A DNA stretch of 56,731 nucleotides from CBDFKQ01 sp965248855 (GTDB lineage: Bacteria > Bacteroidota > Bacteroidia > Cytophagales > 172606-1): positions 1 through 56,731 of the forward strand of contig CBDFKQ010000020.1 in NCBI GenBank assembly GCA_965248855.1, in the 5' to 3' direction. The translations under genes and the position numbers were made by a program. Positions within the stretch are counted from its first letter, which is position 1. Each line of letters begins with the position of its first letter. This document shows positions 8,397 to 16,764 of this stretch, in pieces. Under the pieces are notes generated by a model. It did no database searches. It saw only the letters and a list, made by a program, of their open reading frames with translations, and was not told the DNA's origin.

Positions 8397-9308
8397 ATGG
8401 AAATAATTTCTCTTGAAGATTTTTATAAGGAAAAATCTTTACTTTTTCCTGATGGGATCAGTAACGAAATAGGTCATTTTAATGTATTTAAGGTTGATGA
8501 GATTATTGCTCAACAAAAAATAAAACCTTTTATGCCCTACAATAGAAGGAATTATTATAAAATAAGCATGATAAGCGGTAAAAATAAAGCTGAATATGCT
8601 GACAAGGTAATTGACATTGAAAAAAACGCCTTATTATATGCAACGCCCAAAATTCCTTATCACTGGTTACCGCAAGATGATAATCAACATGGGTATTTTT
8701 GCATATTTACTTATGATTTTTTTACTAAAAATAAAAGTGGAATTGTATTGGATGATTTGCCAATTTTTAATCCAAGTGGATACCCTATTTTTCAACTTTC
8801 GGATATTGAAACAGAATTTATCAATTCTGTTTTCAATAAAATGTTTACAGAATTATCTTCAAATTATGCTTACAAGTATGATTTGTTGCGTAATTATGTA
8901 TTAGAGTTAATTCATTTCGGTCAAAAACTACAACCTGCTTCAGCAGTTCATCCCAGTCATAATGCATCAACTCGCGTCTCTTCTTTATTTATTGAATTAC
9001 TTGAAAGGCAATTCCCAATAGAGCCACCTCATCAAAAACTTGGTTTGCGAACGGCAAAAGATTATGCTGATCGTTTGTCAATCCATGTAAATCATCTTAA
9101 TAAAGTTTTAAAGGAAAATGTAGGAAAAACCACCACTGATTTAATAAGTGCCAGAATAGTAAAAGAATCAAAAATTCTGCTTAAGCAAACAGATTGGAAT
9201 ATTTCTGAAATTTCCAATTCACTTGGTTTTGAAGAAGTTGCGCATTTTTCAAATTTTTTCAAAAAACAAACATCACTTACTCCGCTATCTTTCAGACAAG
9301 TTATATAA
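8397..9308 (+). CDS. AraC-family transcriptional regulator
   Basis: The protein has about 303 residues: an N-terminal cupin-like sensing domain (EIIAQQKIKPFMPYNRR onward) and a C-terminal double helix-turn-helix domain from about residue 205. The latter contains YADRLSIHVNHLNKVLKENVG and the signature ISNSLGFEEVAHFSNFFKKQ. I chose the ATG at 8397; an in-frame TTG at 8379 would add six residues but is less likely. The short-chain dehydrogenase 93 bp downstream on the same strand is its probable target. This pairing is common in Bacteroidota, with the regulator answering to a small organic inducer. Confidence 0.88.
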   Translation: MEIISLEDFYKEKSLLFPDGISNEIGHFNVFKVDEIIAQQKIKPFMPYNRRNYYKISMISGKNKAEYADKVIDIEKNALLYATPKIPYHWLPQDDNQHGYFCIFTYDFFTKNKSGIVLDDLPIFNPSGYPIFQLSDIETEFINSVFNKMFTELSSNYAYKYDLLRNYVLELIHFGQKLQPASAVHPSHNASTRVSSLFIELLERQFPIEPPHQKLGLRTAKDYADRLSIHVNHLNKVLKENVGKTTTDLISARIVKESKILLKQTDWNISEISNSLGFEEVAHFSNFFKKQTSLTPLSFRQVI

Positions 9309-9401
9309 AATTTGATTGTTGCAAACAACGGATTGAATTTTACAAACTGATAAATATTTATTTGTTACAACTTTGTATTATAAAACTAAACAATAACAAA
9401 C

Positions 9402-10127
9402 ATGAAATTATCTAATAACAAAATTTTAATAACCGGTGGTGCCAGTGGGATCGGCCTTGGGTTAACCGAAAGGTTTATCAATGAAAATAATACTGTAATA
9501 ATTTGTGGAAGAAGGGAATCAGTTTTAAAAGAAGTAAAAGACAAATATCCATCAGTAATTACTAAAGTATGCGATTTATCAGTTGAGACAGAGCGAATAG
9601 AACTATATGATTGGGTTTCTAAAAATCACAACGATTTAAATGTGCTTATCAATAATGCAGGCATTCAACAATGGATGAACATTACGGATTCAGATTTTTA
9701 TCAACGTGCAAAAGATGAAATTACAACTAATATAGAAGCGCCACTTCATTTGACTTCGCTTTTTATTAATTTAAAATCTTTAAATACTATTATGAATGTA
9801 ACCTCGGGACTATCTTTTTCTCCTTTTGCAAAAGTGGCGGTTTACTCAGCTACTAAGGCATTTTTTCACTCTTTTACCCTATCACTTCAATATTTATTAA
9901 AATCAAAAAATATTGAAGTGATAGAAATCATTCCCCCTGCCTTAAAAACAGATCTCGGTGGTATTGGTTTGCACGATGCTGCCCCTTTGGTAAGTGATTT
10001 TATAGAATCAATATTTGAGCAGTTGAAAGAAGGAAAAACTGAATTAACATTTGGCACAAGTGAAGCCAGAGCTAAAGCCGGTCAGGAAGAATTAAAAAAT
10101 TGGTTTAATCAAATGAACCCAAGCTAA
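9402..10127 (+). CDS. Short-chain dehydrogenase/reductase (DltE-like)
   Basis: This is a classical SDR of 241 residues. It shows the nucleotide-binding motif ITGGASGIGLG near the N-terminus, NNAG around residue 86, catalytic Ser in NVTSGLS, and the YxxxK pair in YSATKAF. The motif order and the EEIIPPALKTDL-like C-terminal region resemble DltE-type oxidoreductases. Substrate is unknown. It is preceded by an AraC regulator on the same strand, suggesting inducible expression, and ends at a hairpin shared with the convergent RDD gene. Confidence 0.85.
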   Translation: MKLSNNKILITGGASGIGLGLTERFINENNTVIICGRRESVLKEVKDKYPSVITKVCDLSVETERIELYDWVSKNHNDLNVLINNAGIQQWMNITDSDFYQRAKDEITTNIEAPLHLTSLFINLKSLNTIMNVTSGLSFSPFAKVAVYSATKAFFHSFTLSLQYLLKSKNIEVIEIIPPALKTDLGGIGLHDAAPLVSDFIESIFEQLKEGKTELTFGTSEARAKAGQEELKNWFNQMNPS

Positions 10128-10144
10128 GAAACCAAACATATTAT

Positions 10145-10186
10145 TCTCAAAAGGCAGGCAATGAGATTTTAATCCTGCCTTTGAGA
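10145..10186. terminator. Hairpin between convergent SDR and RDD genes
   Basis: TCTCAAAAGGCAGG (10145-10158) pairs with CCTGCCTTTGAGA (10174-10186), with one extra A on the left arm. It lies between two convergent genes, so it probably ends transcription from both sides, although the T-run is short. Confidence 0.6.
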
Positions 10187-10205
10187 TAATTATATGAATT
10201 CCAAA

Positions 10206-10919
10206 TTATTTTCCTGTTAAAAAGGCATGGTCTTTCACCACTATTTCTAAAAAAGAAATGGGGGATAAATGGCTGTCAACTTGTAAAATATTTTTTATTT
10301 TATCGGATAATTTATGAAGTAAAAGGTCACTTTCGAAATTATTATTTTTCATATAAATACCCACAACTTCCCTTATAAGCTCTATATCTTTATCGGAAAG
10401 AGAAGAGGCATTTAAATAGAAAGGAATATAATCGTCACCCACAATAGGTAAAATAGTATCTTCAATATTTACTTTTCTTTCTAAGCTTACCACAGTTGTA
10501 CCTGCTGCTAAATCACCCAATCTTTGCCCTTTCCCATTTGCTGAAATAGTAATTATAGCTATCCCGTACGCAAATGGCAAAGAATCAATGGGCCTGAGTA
10601 TCCATCTTAAAAAATAATTACCAATAGTTGGTTCAGATCCATCCAAACGGGTTACTTTTATTTTCCTTGCTTTTTTTCCCAGGCTTTGACCATTTAAAAG
10701 TATTTCACTCAGAAGGTGATAAAATGCGTAAGGTATGGATGCAATCAAATAAAATAGAGTACTATTAATATTCAACCTGGAATAAAAATAAATAATTGCA
10801 ATAATGTATGCTATTAAAACAAGTAAATCAATAATACCGGCCAATATCCTGTCGCCAAGGCTTGCTGTTTCGAATTCTATAAATACATTTTGACTGGTTT
10901 GAATACGAACCTTAGGCAT
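10206..10919 (-). CDS. RDD-family membrane protein
   Basis: The 237-residue protein contains an RDD domain: ASLGDRILAGIIDLLVL begins the first of about three hydrophobic segments (residues ~20-45, ~50-75, ~110-130). The second segment is followed by GQSLGKKARKIKVTRLDG. The C-terminal ~90 residues are soluble and hydrophilic. RDD proteins are integral membrane proteins of poorly defined function; some are proposed to be ion antiporters. It is transcribed divergently from the inositol monophosphatase gene, with 128 bp between the two starts. Confidence 0.85.
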   Translation of the reverse strand: MPKVRIQTSQNVFIEFETASLGDRILAGIIDLLVLIAYIIAIIYFYSRLNINSTLFYLIASIPYAFYHLLSEILLNGQSLGKKARKIKVTRLDGSEPTIGNYFLRWILRPIDSLPFAYGIAIITISANGKGQRLGDLAAGTTVVSLERKVNIEDTILPIVGDDYIPFYLNASSLSDKDIELIREVVGIYMKNNNFESDLLLHKLSDKIKNILQVDSHLSPISFLEIVVKDHAFLTGK

Positions 10920-11047
10920 AAATGAGATTTGTGAAGCGTAATATTAATTTCTTTTGCTAAAAATAAGAATCAGGATTCAATTTGAGAAATAACTTATTGA
11001 CTTAATCTAAAAAATTTTCAAATTGCGAATCTTAAAACTTATAAAAA

Positions 11048-11848
11048 ATGAATTTAAAAGATATTTGCTTACAAACCATACAACTGACCAAAGAAGTAGG
11101 AATTTTTATTCGTAATGAGGCTGCCATTTTTGATTCTACTAAAATAGAATACAAAGGCCACAATAATAATTTAGTGTCGTATGTAGATAAAGAAGCTGAA
11201 AAATTATTGGTTACTCGCCTTTCTGAAATTTTACCCGAAGCAGGATTTATAACTGAAGAAAACACGATAAATAAACCATCCGAAAATCTTAATTGGGTAA
11301 TCGACCCTTTAGATGGAACAACAAATTTTATGCATGGTTTGCCTGTTTTTGCTATTAGCATTGGTTTGGCAACAAAAGATCAGGTAATTATTGGTGTTGT
11401 TTACGATATAAGCAGAGATGAATGTTTTTATGCATGGAAAGATGGGGGTGCTTTTTGTAATGGTGAAAAAATAAAAACCTCTAAAATAATATCATTAAAA
11501 GATAGTTTAATGTCAACCGGATTTCCATATTATGATTTTGAAAAATCATCTCAATATTTGGATATTTTTAATGAATTAATGCGCAAAACACATGGTTTAC
11601 GCAGAATGGGTTCTGCTGCTATTGATATTGCTTATTTGGCTGCAGGTAGGTTTGATGGTTTTTTTGAGTATAATTTAAACTCATGGGATGTTGCAGGCGG
11701 AATTTGTTTGGTTCAAGAAGCAGGAGGTACTGTTTCTGATTTTTATGGAGGTCAGGATTGTGTTTTTGGAAGATCATTAATAGCAGGCTGCAACCAGGCA
11801 CTTCATACCGAATTATTTGAAATTGTTAAAAAACATTGGGAGAAATAG
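11048..11848 (+). CDS. suhB: Inositol monophosphatase family protein
   Basis: This Mg-dependent phosphatase has 266 residues. The family metal-binding motif is clear in WVIDPLDGTTNFMHG, preceded by an EE pair in AGFITEENT, and the closing motif SWDVAGG is present near the C-terminus. Members hydrolyse myo-inositol 1-phosphate or related sugar phosphates; in E. coli SuhB also takes part in rRNA transcription. Which of these applies here is not visible. No operon partner: the upstream gene is divergent and the downstream nuclease lies about 185 bp away. Confidence 0.88.
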   Translation: MNLKDICLQTIQLTKEVGIFIRNEAAIFDSTKIEYKGHNNNLVSYVDKEAEKLLVTRLSEILPEAGFITEENTINKPSENLNWVIDPLDGTTNFMHGLPVFAISIGLATKDQVIIGVVYDISRDECFYAWKDGGAFCNGEKIKTSKIISLKDSLMSTGFPYYDFEKSSQYLDIFNELMRKTHGLRRMGSAAIDIAYLAAGRFDGFFEYNLNSWDVAGGICLVQEAGGTVSDFYGGQDCVFGRSLIAGCNQALHTELFEIVKKHWEK

Positions 11849-11923
11849 ATCCTTATTGGATTAAAAAAATAATCTGAATTTAAATAATTTAATGTTGGGT
11901 ATATTTTGCGCTTCACTGCGGCC

Positions 11924-11939
11924 TATCGGTATATTAATA
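11924..11939 (-). repeat. Partial copy of intergenic repeat module A
   Basis: On the minus strand this reads TATTAATATACCGATA, the left half of the repeat module found intact at 22772, 41593 and 46439. It sits in the 185-bp gap between suhB and the secreted nuclease. The match is short, so chance in AT-rich DNA is possible. Confidence 0.4.
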
Positions 11940-12033
11940 AAAAACAATCCGGATATGTAGTGCATTTTAACTTTAATTGAAAAAATGTAATTTCCCTGCC
12001 GAATCGATGGAATTTTTAAATAATAGTAATTTA

Positions 12034-12849
12034 ATGCAAAAATTAAAGTTATTCTCTTTAATTTACTTAATCACCTCAGTATTTACTTTTGGTCAAAGTA
12101 AAAGGTCTTCTATTCATTTATTGTTAGGTAATCCCTGCAACAAAACGCAAATAAATTCTAATAATAATTTTTTAATTATTAAAGAACAATATGCATTATC
12201 CTATAATAAATCTAAAAATATACCTAATTGGGTAAGCTGGCATGTGGATATAAATGATTTTGGTAAAATCAAACGAACAAATTCTTTTCGCCCTAATTCA
12301 AAATTACCTATAGGCTGGTACAAGGTTCGCCCAAACGATTATACCGGCACCGAATTTGATAAAGGACATTTATGCCCTTCTGCTGACAGAACTAATATTG
12401 AAAAAAATAATTCTGCCACTTTTTTAATGACAAACATAATACCTCAGGCTCCTCATAACAATAGAGGTGTTTGGAAAGAATTTGAAGAATATTGCAGAAG
12501 AGTGGTTAAAAGAGACAACGAATTATATATTATTGCCGGTGGGTATGGAATTGGCGGGACAGGCACAAAAGGTAAATCAAAAAAAATCAGAAATAACATT
12601 GTGGTTCCAAAGCAAACATGGAAAGTTATTATTATTTTACCTTATGGTGAAGATGATTTAAAAAGGATAGATGGTAATACACGCATTATTGCAATTGATG
12701 TTCCAAATTCGGAAAGCGTAGAAGGGAAAAACTGGAGGGAATATAAAATTACGCTTGCAGAACTGGAAAAAAGAACCGGTTATAATTTTTATGAAAATAT
12801 ATCGCCAAATGTAAAAAAAATATTATTAACAAAAATAGATAAAAGATAA
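12034..12849 (+). CDS. Secreted DNA/RNA non-specific endonuclease (NUC1/EndoG family)
   Basis: The core has the beta-beta-alpha-metal nuclease motif FDKGHLCPSADRT (a DKGH version of the usual DRGH) with the catalytic His. The metal-binding Asn is in MTNIIPQAPHNNRGVW. These enzymes cut single- and double-stranded DNA and RNA. The open frame runs up to a TTG at 11977, but the ATG at 12034 gives a clean signal peptide: MQKL, a hydrophobic stretch, then FGQ cleavage. I therefore prefer that start (271 residues); an ATG at 12007 is also possible. Export suggests nutrient scavenging or competition. The repeat-family palindrome follows directly after the stop codon. Confidence 0.85.
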   Translation: MQKLKLFSLIYLITSVFTFGQSKRSSIHLLLGNPCNKTQINSNNNFLIIKEQYALSYNKSKNIPNWVSWHVDINDFGKIKRTNSFRPNSKLPIGWYKVRPNDYTGTEFDKGHLCPSADRTNIEKNNSATFLMTNIIPQAPHNNRGVWKEFEEYCRRVVKRDNELYIIAGGYGIGGTGTKGKSKKIRNNIVVPKQTWKVIIILPYGEDDLKRIDGNTRIIAIDVPNSESVEGKNWREYKITLAELEKRTGYNFYENISPNVKKILLTKIDKR

Positions 12850-12852
12850 AGA

Positions 12853-12884
12853 TTATGAATTTATCAATATCGATATATTCATAA
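12853..12884 (-). repeat. Repeat module A, palindromic copy, between convergent genes
   Basis: On the minus strand it begins TTATGAATATATCGATATTG and ends TTCATAA. Its ends TTATGAAT (12853-12860) and ATTCATAA (12877-12884) are inverted repeats. It lies between the nuclease gene and the convergent acyl-CoA dehydrogenase gene and could act as a two-way transcript end. It belongs to the family also seen at 22772, 28934, 31846, 36150, 41593 and 46439. Confidence 0.6.
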
Positions 12885-12917
12885 ATCTTTTAAAAAATAA
12901 TGTGTTTAAATATAAAA

Positions 12918-14057
12918 TTATTTTAAAATATTTCTGGCGATTACAAGTTTTTGAATTTCGGAAGTACCTTCACCAATGGTGCAAAGCTTGGCATCTCTGT
13001 AAAATTTTTCTACAGGAAAATCTTTAATGTACCCATATCCGCCGAAAATCTGAACCGCTTCATTGGCAACTTTTACTGCCACTTCAGAAGCGAAATATTT
13101 TGCCATTGCGGCAGTAGTCGTTACAAATTCTCCGTTTTGTTTTAAATCGCCTGCTTTAAAGGTTAAAAGTTTAGCTGCTTCAATTTCTGTTGCCATGTCG
13201 GCCAGTTTAAATGAAATAGCCTGAAAATTTGAAATAGCCTGGTTAAATTGATGTCGCTCTTTTGCGTATTGTAATGCAGCTTCGTAAGCCCCTTCTGCAA
13301 TTCCTATACTTAAGGCGGCAATAGATATCCTGCCACCATCTAAAATTTTTAATGCCTGTACAAAACCATCTCCAACATTTCCAATCATTTGTGATTGATG
13401 AATTCGGCAATCCTGAAAAATTAATTCGGTAGTTTCCGATGCCCTCATACCTAATTTATCTTCCTTTTTACCTGAAGTAAAACCGTTTGTATCTTTTTCT
13501 ATTATAAATGTTGTTGAATTATGAGGTTGGTTTGGCTCGCCGGTGCGTGTTACAACAACTGCAACATTACCTGATTTGCCATGTGTAATAAAGTTTTTAG
13601 AACCATTAATTATCCAATACTCTCCGTCTTTAACAGCAATGGTTTTCATATTTCCGGCATCTGATCCCGTGTTAGGTTCTGTTAATCCCCAGGCACCAAT
13701 CCATTGGCCGCTTGCCAGCAATGGTAAATACTTTTTCTTTTGATCTTCATTACCAAATGTTAAAATATGGTTTGTACACAAAGAGTTATGTGCAGCTAAT
13801 GAAAGGCCAATGCCACCATCTATTTTAGAAATTTCAATAATTGCTGTGATGTATTCATAATAACCTAAACCCGAACCTCCATACCCCTCTGGCACTAATA
13901 TTCCCATTAAGCCCAAATCGCCTAACTTATGAAATAAATCTATTGGGAATTCTTGATCTTCATCCCATTTCCTTGAATTTGGTTGAATAAATTTTTCTGC
14001 AAAATCTTTTACTGACTTTGCGATCATACTCTGGTTTTCCTTAGTTTGCAATAGCAT
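12918..14057 (-). CDS. Acyl-CoA dehydrogenase
   Basis: This FAD enzyme introduces the trans-2 double bond into acyl-CoA in fatty or branched acid breakdown. The 379 residues are the family's standard length. Visible motifs are WGLTEPNTGSD (FAD/substrate), KNFITHG, EKLGMRAS-like GMRASETTEL, the FGGYGY box, and IGEGTSEIQKLVIAR near the C-terminus, with the catalytic Glu in GEGTSEI. This resembles short-chain/butyryl-CoA dehydrogenases. It is a single gene here; a dienoyl-CoA isomerase-like gene lies at 40 kb. Confidence 0.92.
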   Translation of the reverse strand: MLLQTKENQSMIAKSVKDFAEKFIQPNSRKWDEDQEFPIDLFHKLGDLGLMGILVPEGYGGSGLGYYEYITAIIEISKIDGGIGLSLAAHNSLCTNHILTFGNEDQKKKYLPLLASGQWIGAWGLTEPNTGSDAGNMKTIAVKDGEYWIINGSKNFITHGKSGNVAVVVTRTGEPNQPHNSTTFIIEKDTNGFTSGKKEDKLGMRASETTELIFQDCRIHQSQMIGNVGDGFVQALKILDGGRISIAALSIGIAEGAYEAALQYAKERHQFNQAISNFQAISFKLADMATEIEAAKLLTFKAGDLKQNGEFVTTTAAMAKYFASEVAVKVANEAVQIFGGYGYIKDFPVEKFYRDAKLCTIGEGTSEIQKLVIARNILK

Positions 14058-14231
14058 GGTTATTTTTTATAATAATTATTCTATAAATACTAAACTGTCG
14101 TAAATTAAAATTTTAATATACAAATAAAAATGATTCCGCATTCGATTATTATTCAAATTTTTATTATTAAAGTTTTATTAATTTGATTTAGTAGTATTAT
14201 TTAATAGATTTTTAATTTCCTGATAAGCGTA

Positions 14232-14239
14232 TATCTTTG
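14232..14239 (+). promoter_or_regulatory. Candidate Bacteroidota -7 box for prfB
   Basis: TATCTTTG matches the TAnnTTTG -7 consensus of Bacteroidota sigma-ABfr promoters, about 50 bases before the prfB ATG. The -33 element is not convincing. In DNA this AT-rich a match by chance is not rare. Confidence 0.4.
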
Positions 14240-14288
14240 CGAATTATTTTTCAATCGAAGTAAGTTTAAAATTTACATATTTATTTTT

Positions 14289-15366
14289 ATGACTATAGAG
14301 CAATTGAAAGATATAAGGGATCGCGTTAACGCCCTGAGGAGGTATCTTTGACTACGATAATAAAATAGTTGAAATTAAAGGAATTGAAGATAAAACAGTG
14401 GCTTCTGACTTTTGGGATAACCCAAAAGATGCGGAGAAAGTGCTGAGAGAAGTAAGAAACATTAAAATTTGGACCAATGCATATAAAGAAGTTTCAACTT
14501 CGATGGAAGATTTGGAAACGCTTTATGAGTTTTATTTAAGTGGCGATGTTGATATTACAGAGATGGACGCTGCATTTAATAAAACAGCTACCTTGGTTGA
14601 GGATCTTGAATTTAAGAAAATGTTGAGCGCTGAAGAAGATCAGTTAAGCGCAATGATTGAAATTAATCCCGGGGCAGGTGGAACAGAAAGCCAGGATTGG
14701 GCGGAGATGTTGATGAGAATGTACATTATGTGGGGAGAGAAAAATGGATTTAAAGTTCGCGAAATTGATTATCAGGCAGGTGATGGTGCAGGTATAAAAT
14801 CCGCAACGTTAGAGATTGAAGGTGAATTTGCATATGGTTATTTAAAATCAGAAATTGGGGTTCACAGGTTGGTTCGTGTTTCTCCATTTGATTCAAATGG
14901 AAGGCGACATACTTCATTCGCTTCTATTTATGCTTATCCCATTGTTGATGATTCCATAGTAATTGATCTTAAAGATTCGGATGTAATAATGGAAACCTCA
15001 AGGAGTGGAGGAGCGGGAGGACAAAATGTAAATAAAGTTGAAACAAAAGTTCAATTAACACATAAAGCAACGGGTTTAGTAGTAGTTTGTCAGGAAGAAC
15101 GTTCACAATTAATGAATAGGGAGAAGGCTATGCAAATGCTGAAATCAAAACTTTATCAAATTGAAATGGACAAAAGAAATGTTGCCAAAGCGGAGGTAGA
15201 AAGTTCTAAAAAGAGAATTGACTTTGGTTCTCAAATTCGAAACTACGTTATGCATCCATATAAACTTGTAAAAGATGTAAGAACGGGTGTAGAAACTTCT
15301 GATGTTCAAAGCGTAATGGATGGTAATTTAGATGATTTTATCAAAGCATTTTTGATGGATCAGTAA
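14289..15366 (+). CDS. prfB: Peptide chain release factor 2, made by programmed +1 frameshift
   Basis: RF2 recognises UGA and UAA and releases the peptide. The gene starts at ATG 14289 and is read for 20 codons up to CTT TGA (stop at 14349-14351). It continues in the +1 frame (GAC TAC GAT) to 15366, giving 358 residues. The shift site has the classical form, an AGGAGG stretch followed by TAT CTT TGA C. The RF2-specific SPF tripeptide is at about residues 198-200, and the GGQ catalytic motif in SGGAGGQNVNKVET is at about 243-245. The gene is intact: an open frame beginning at GTG 14398 is only its 3' part. A candidate promoter lies upstream. Confidence 0.95.
14337..14352 (+). promoter_or_regulatory. 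prfB programmed +1 frameshift site
   Basis: AGGAGGTATCTTTGAC combines an internal Shine-Dalgarno-like AGGAGG with the shift-prone CTT TGA C. When RF2 is scarce the UGA is read slowly and the ribosome slips +1, so RF2 controls its own level. This follows the established E. coli mechanism. Confidence 0.92.
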
Positions 15367-15420
15367 TAGAAGGTTTAGATAATAAACGGTTTCTTTTAAT
15401 TTTAATAACTCAACTACATA

Positions 15421-16764
15421 GTGACTATAAGTCATTCTTCCCAAATTATTAAAATATATAAATTTCTTTTAATATCATTTTATATATGGTTATTATTAGA
15501 AGGAATATTTCGTAAATGGCTCTTAAATGCATTGTCTACCCCTCTTTTTTTTATAAAGTATATTTTAATAATTGGGGTTTCGGTAATTTTTATATTAAAT
15601 AAAGAAAAAATAAATACAAAAATATTTACTTATTGGCCCATATTATGTTTCTATATACTATTTGGTTTATTTGAAATACTAATTACATCAATAAATTTTT
15701 CTTTTATTGTTGGTATAATAGGCTTTGTGGTTCATTTTAGTAATATTATAATTCCGTTTGTAATGGTAAAACTAATTACTGACAGAACTAAACTTTTAAA
15801 AGTAATTAATTGGATACTTTGGATTTCAATTCCAATATGTATTTTAGGAATTATTCAGTATAATCTTCCTTATGACCATGTTTTAAATAAGTATGTAACT
15901 GAAGGAGGTGCTGAAGCTGACATCGCTTTGGTAGGTGATAGCGTAAGAATAACTTCTGTTTTTTCATTTATTAGCCCATTTGGAACTTTTATAAACCTTG
16001 CATTAATGTTAATGCTTTTTTTAATAAGCGCAATAAAGCTTAGAAATCGCATTATTGTTAATTCGGGTATCTATTTTTTACTGATAATGAATGCTTTAAT
16101 GACAGGCTCCAGGTCTTTGGTTGGAATAGCTATTTTAGAAACATTGGCTCTTACAGTGTTGTTTAATAAATTTTCAATAAAAAAAATAATTTATAAGCTT
16201 TCAATGGGTTTTATAATTTCATTTTTTGCTTTTATACTACTCAAACAGTTTAATATTGGCTCTAAGGCTTTAGAAAATTTTATTGCCAGAGTTGAATTAA
16301 ACAATGATATTGAAGGAAGAATTTATGATACTACAGATCCTTTTAAATATTTGGATATTTCCGGTGCCTTTGGCTTTGGAATAGGTTCTACTTATCAGGG
16401 TGCAGCGGGTTTAAGTAAAGGTGGTTCGTTAGTAATACCGGTTTATTATGAAGAAGAGCCTGAAAGAATGTTATTAGAATTAGGATTGATAGGAACTTTG
16501 ATTTCATATTTAATCAAATTTTACATTCTATATTATGCTTTTCAAATTTATAAATTTCAAAATGATGATTTTTGGAAAAAACTTTCGGCAATTCCTTTAA
16601 TATATATGATAGTTGTGGTATTAGGGTTTTTCCCTATAATATTTAATTGGCTTGAAGGAATAGCATATTGGTCTTTAATAGGATTATCTGCATGCATTAA
16701 ACACATTTCAAATAATGAGAAATTTACTCAAAGTATTAGTACTACATCCTCAAATTCAATATAG
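15421..16764 (+). CDS. O-antigen polymerase/ligase-like (Wzy/WaaL-type) membrane protein
   Basis: The 447-residue protein is almost wholly hydrophobic, with about ten to twelve predicted transmembrane segments and a larger loop around residues 285-340. Length, topology and the MTGSRSLVGIA segment fit the O-antigen ligase/polymerase family, which polymerises or attaches surface polysaccharide at the periplasmic face. Sequence conservation in this family is low, so the exact reaction is not certain. The start is a GTG 54 bp after prfB. Its 3' end overlaps the next gene, a glycosyltransferase, by 50 bp, so the two are surely translated from one message. Confidence 0.75.
   Translation: MTISHSSQIIKIYKFLLISFYIWLLLEGIFRKWLLNALSTPLFFIKYILIIGVSVIFILNKEKINTKIFTYWPILCFYILFGLFEILITSINFSFIVGIIGFVVHFSNIIIPFVMVKLITDRTKLLKVINWILWISIPICILGIIQYNLPYDHVLNKYVTEGGAEADIALVGDSVRITSVFSFISPFGTFINLALMLMLFLISAIKLRNRIIVNSGIYFLLIMNALMTGSRSLVGIAILETLALTVLFNKFSIKKIIYKLSMGFIISFFAFILLKQFNIGSKALENFIARVELNNDIEGRIYDTTDPFKYLDISGAFGFGIGSTYQGAAGLSKGGSLVIPVYYEEEPERMLLELGLIGTLISYLIKFYILYYAFQIYKFQNDDFWKKLSAIPLIYMIVVVLGFFPIIFNWLEGIAYWSLIGLSACIKHISNNEKFTQSISTTSSNSI

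Noticed and set aside
14289..14351. prfB read as a pseudogene because of the early TGA
   Set aside because: The TGA is in the classical RF2 autoregulatory frameshift site and the downstream frame is intact.
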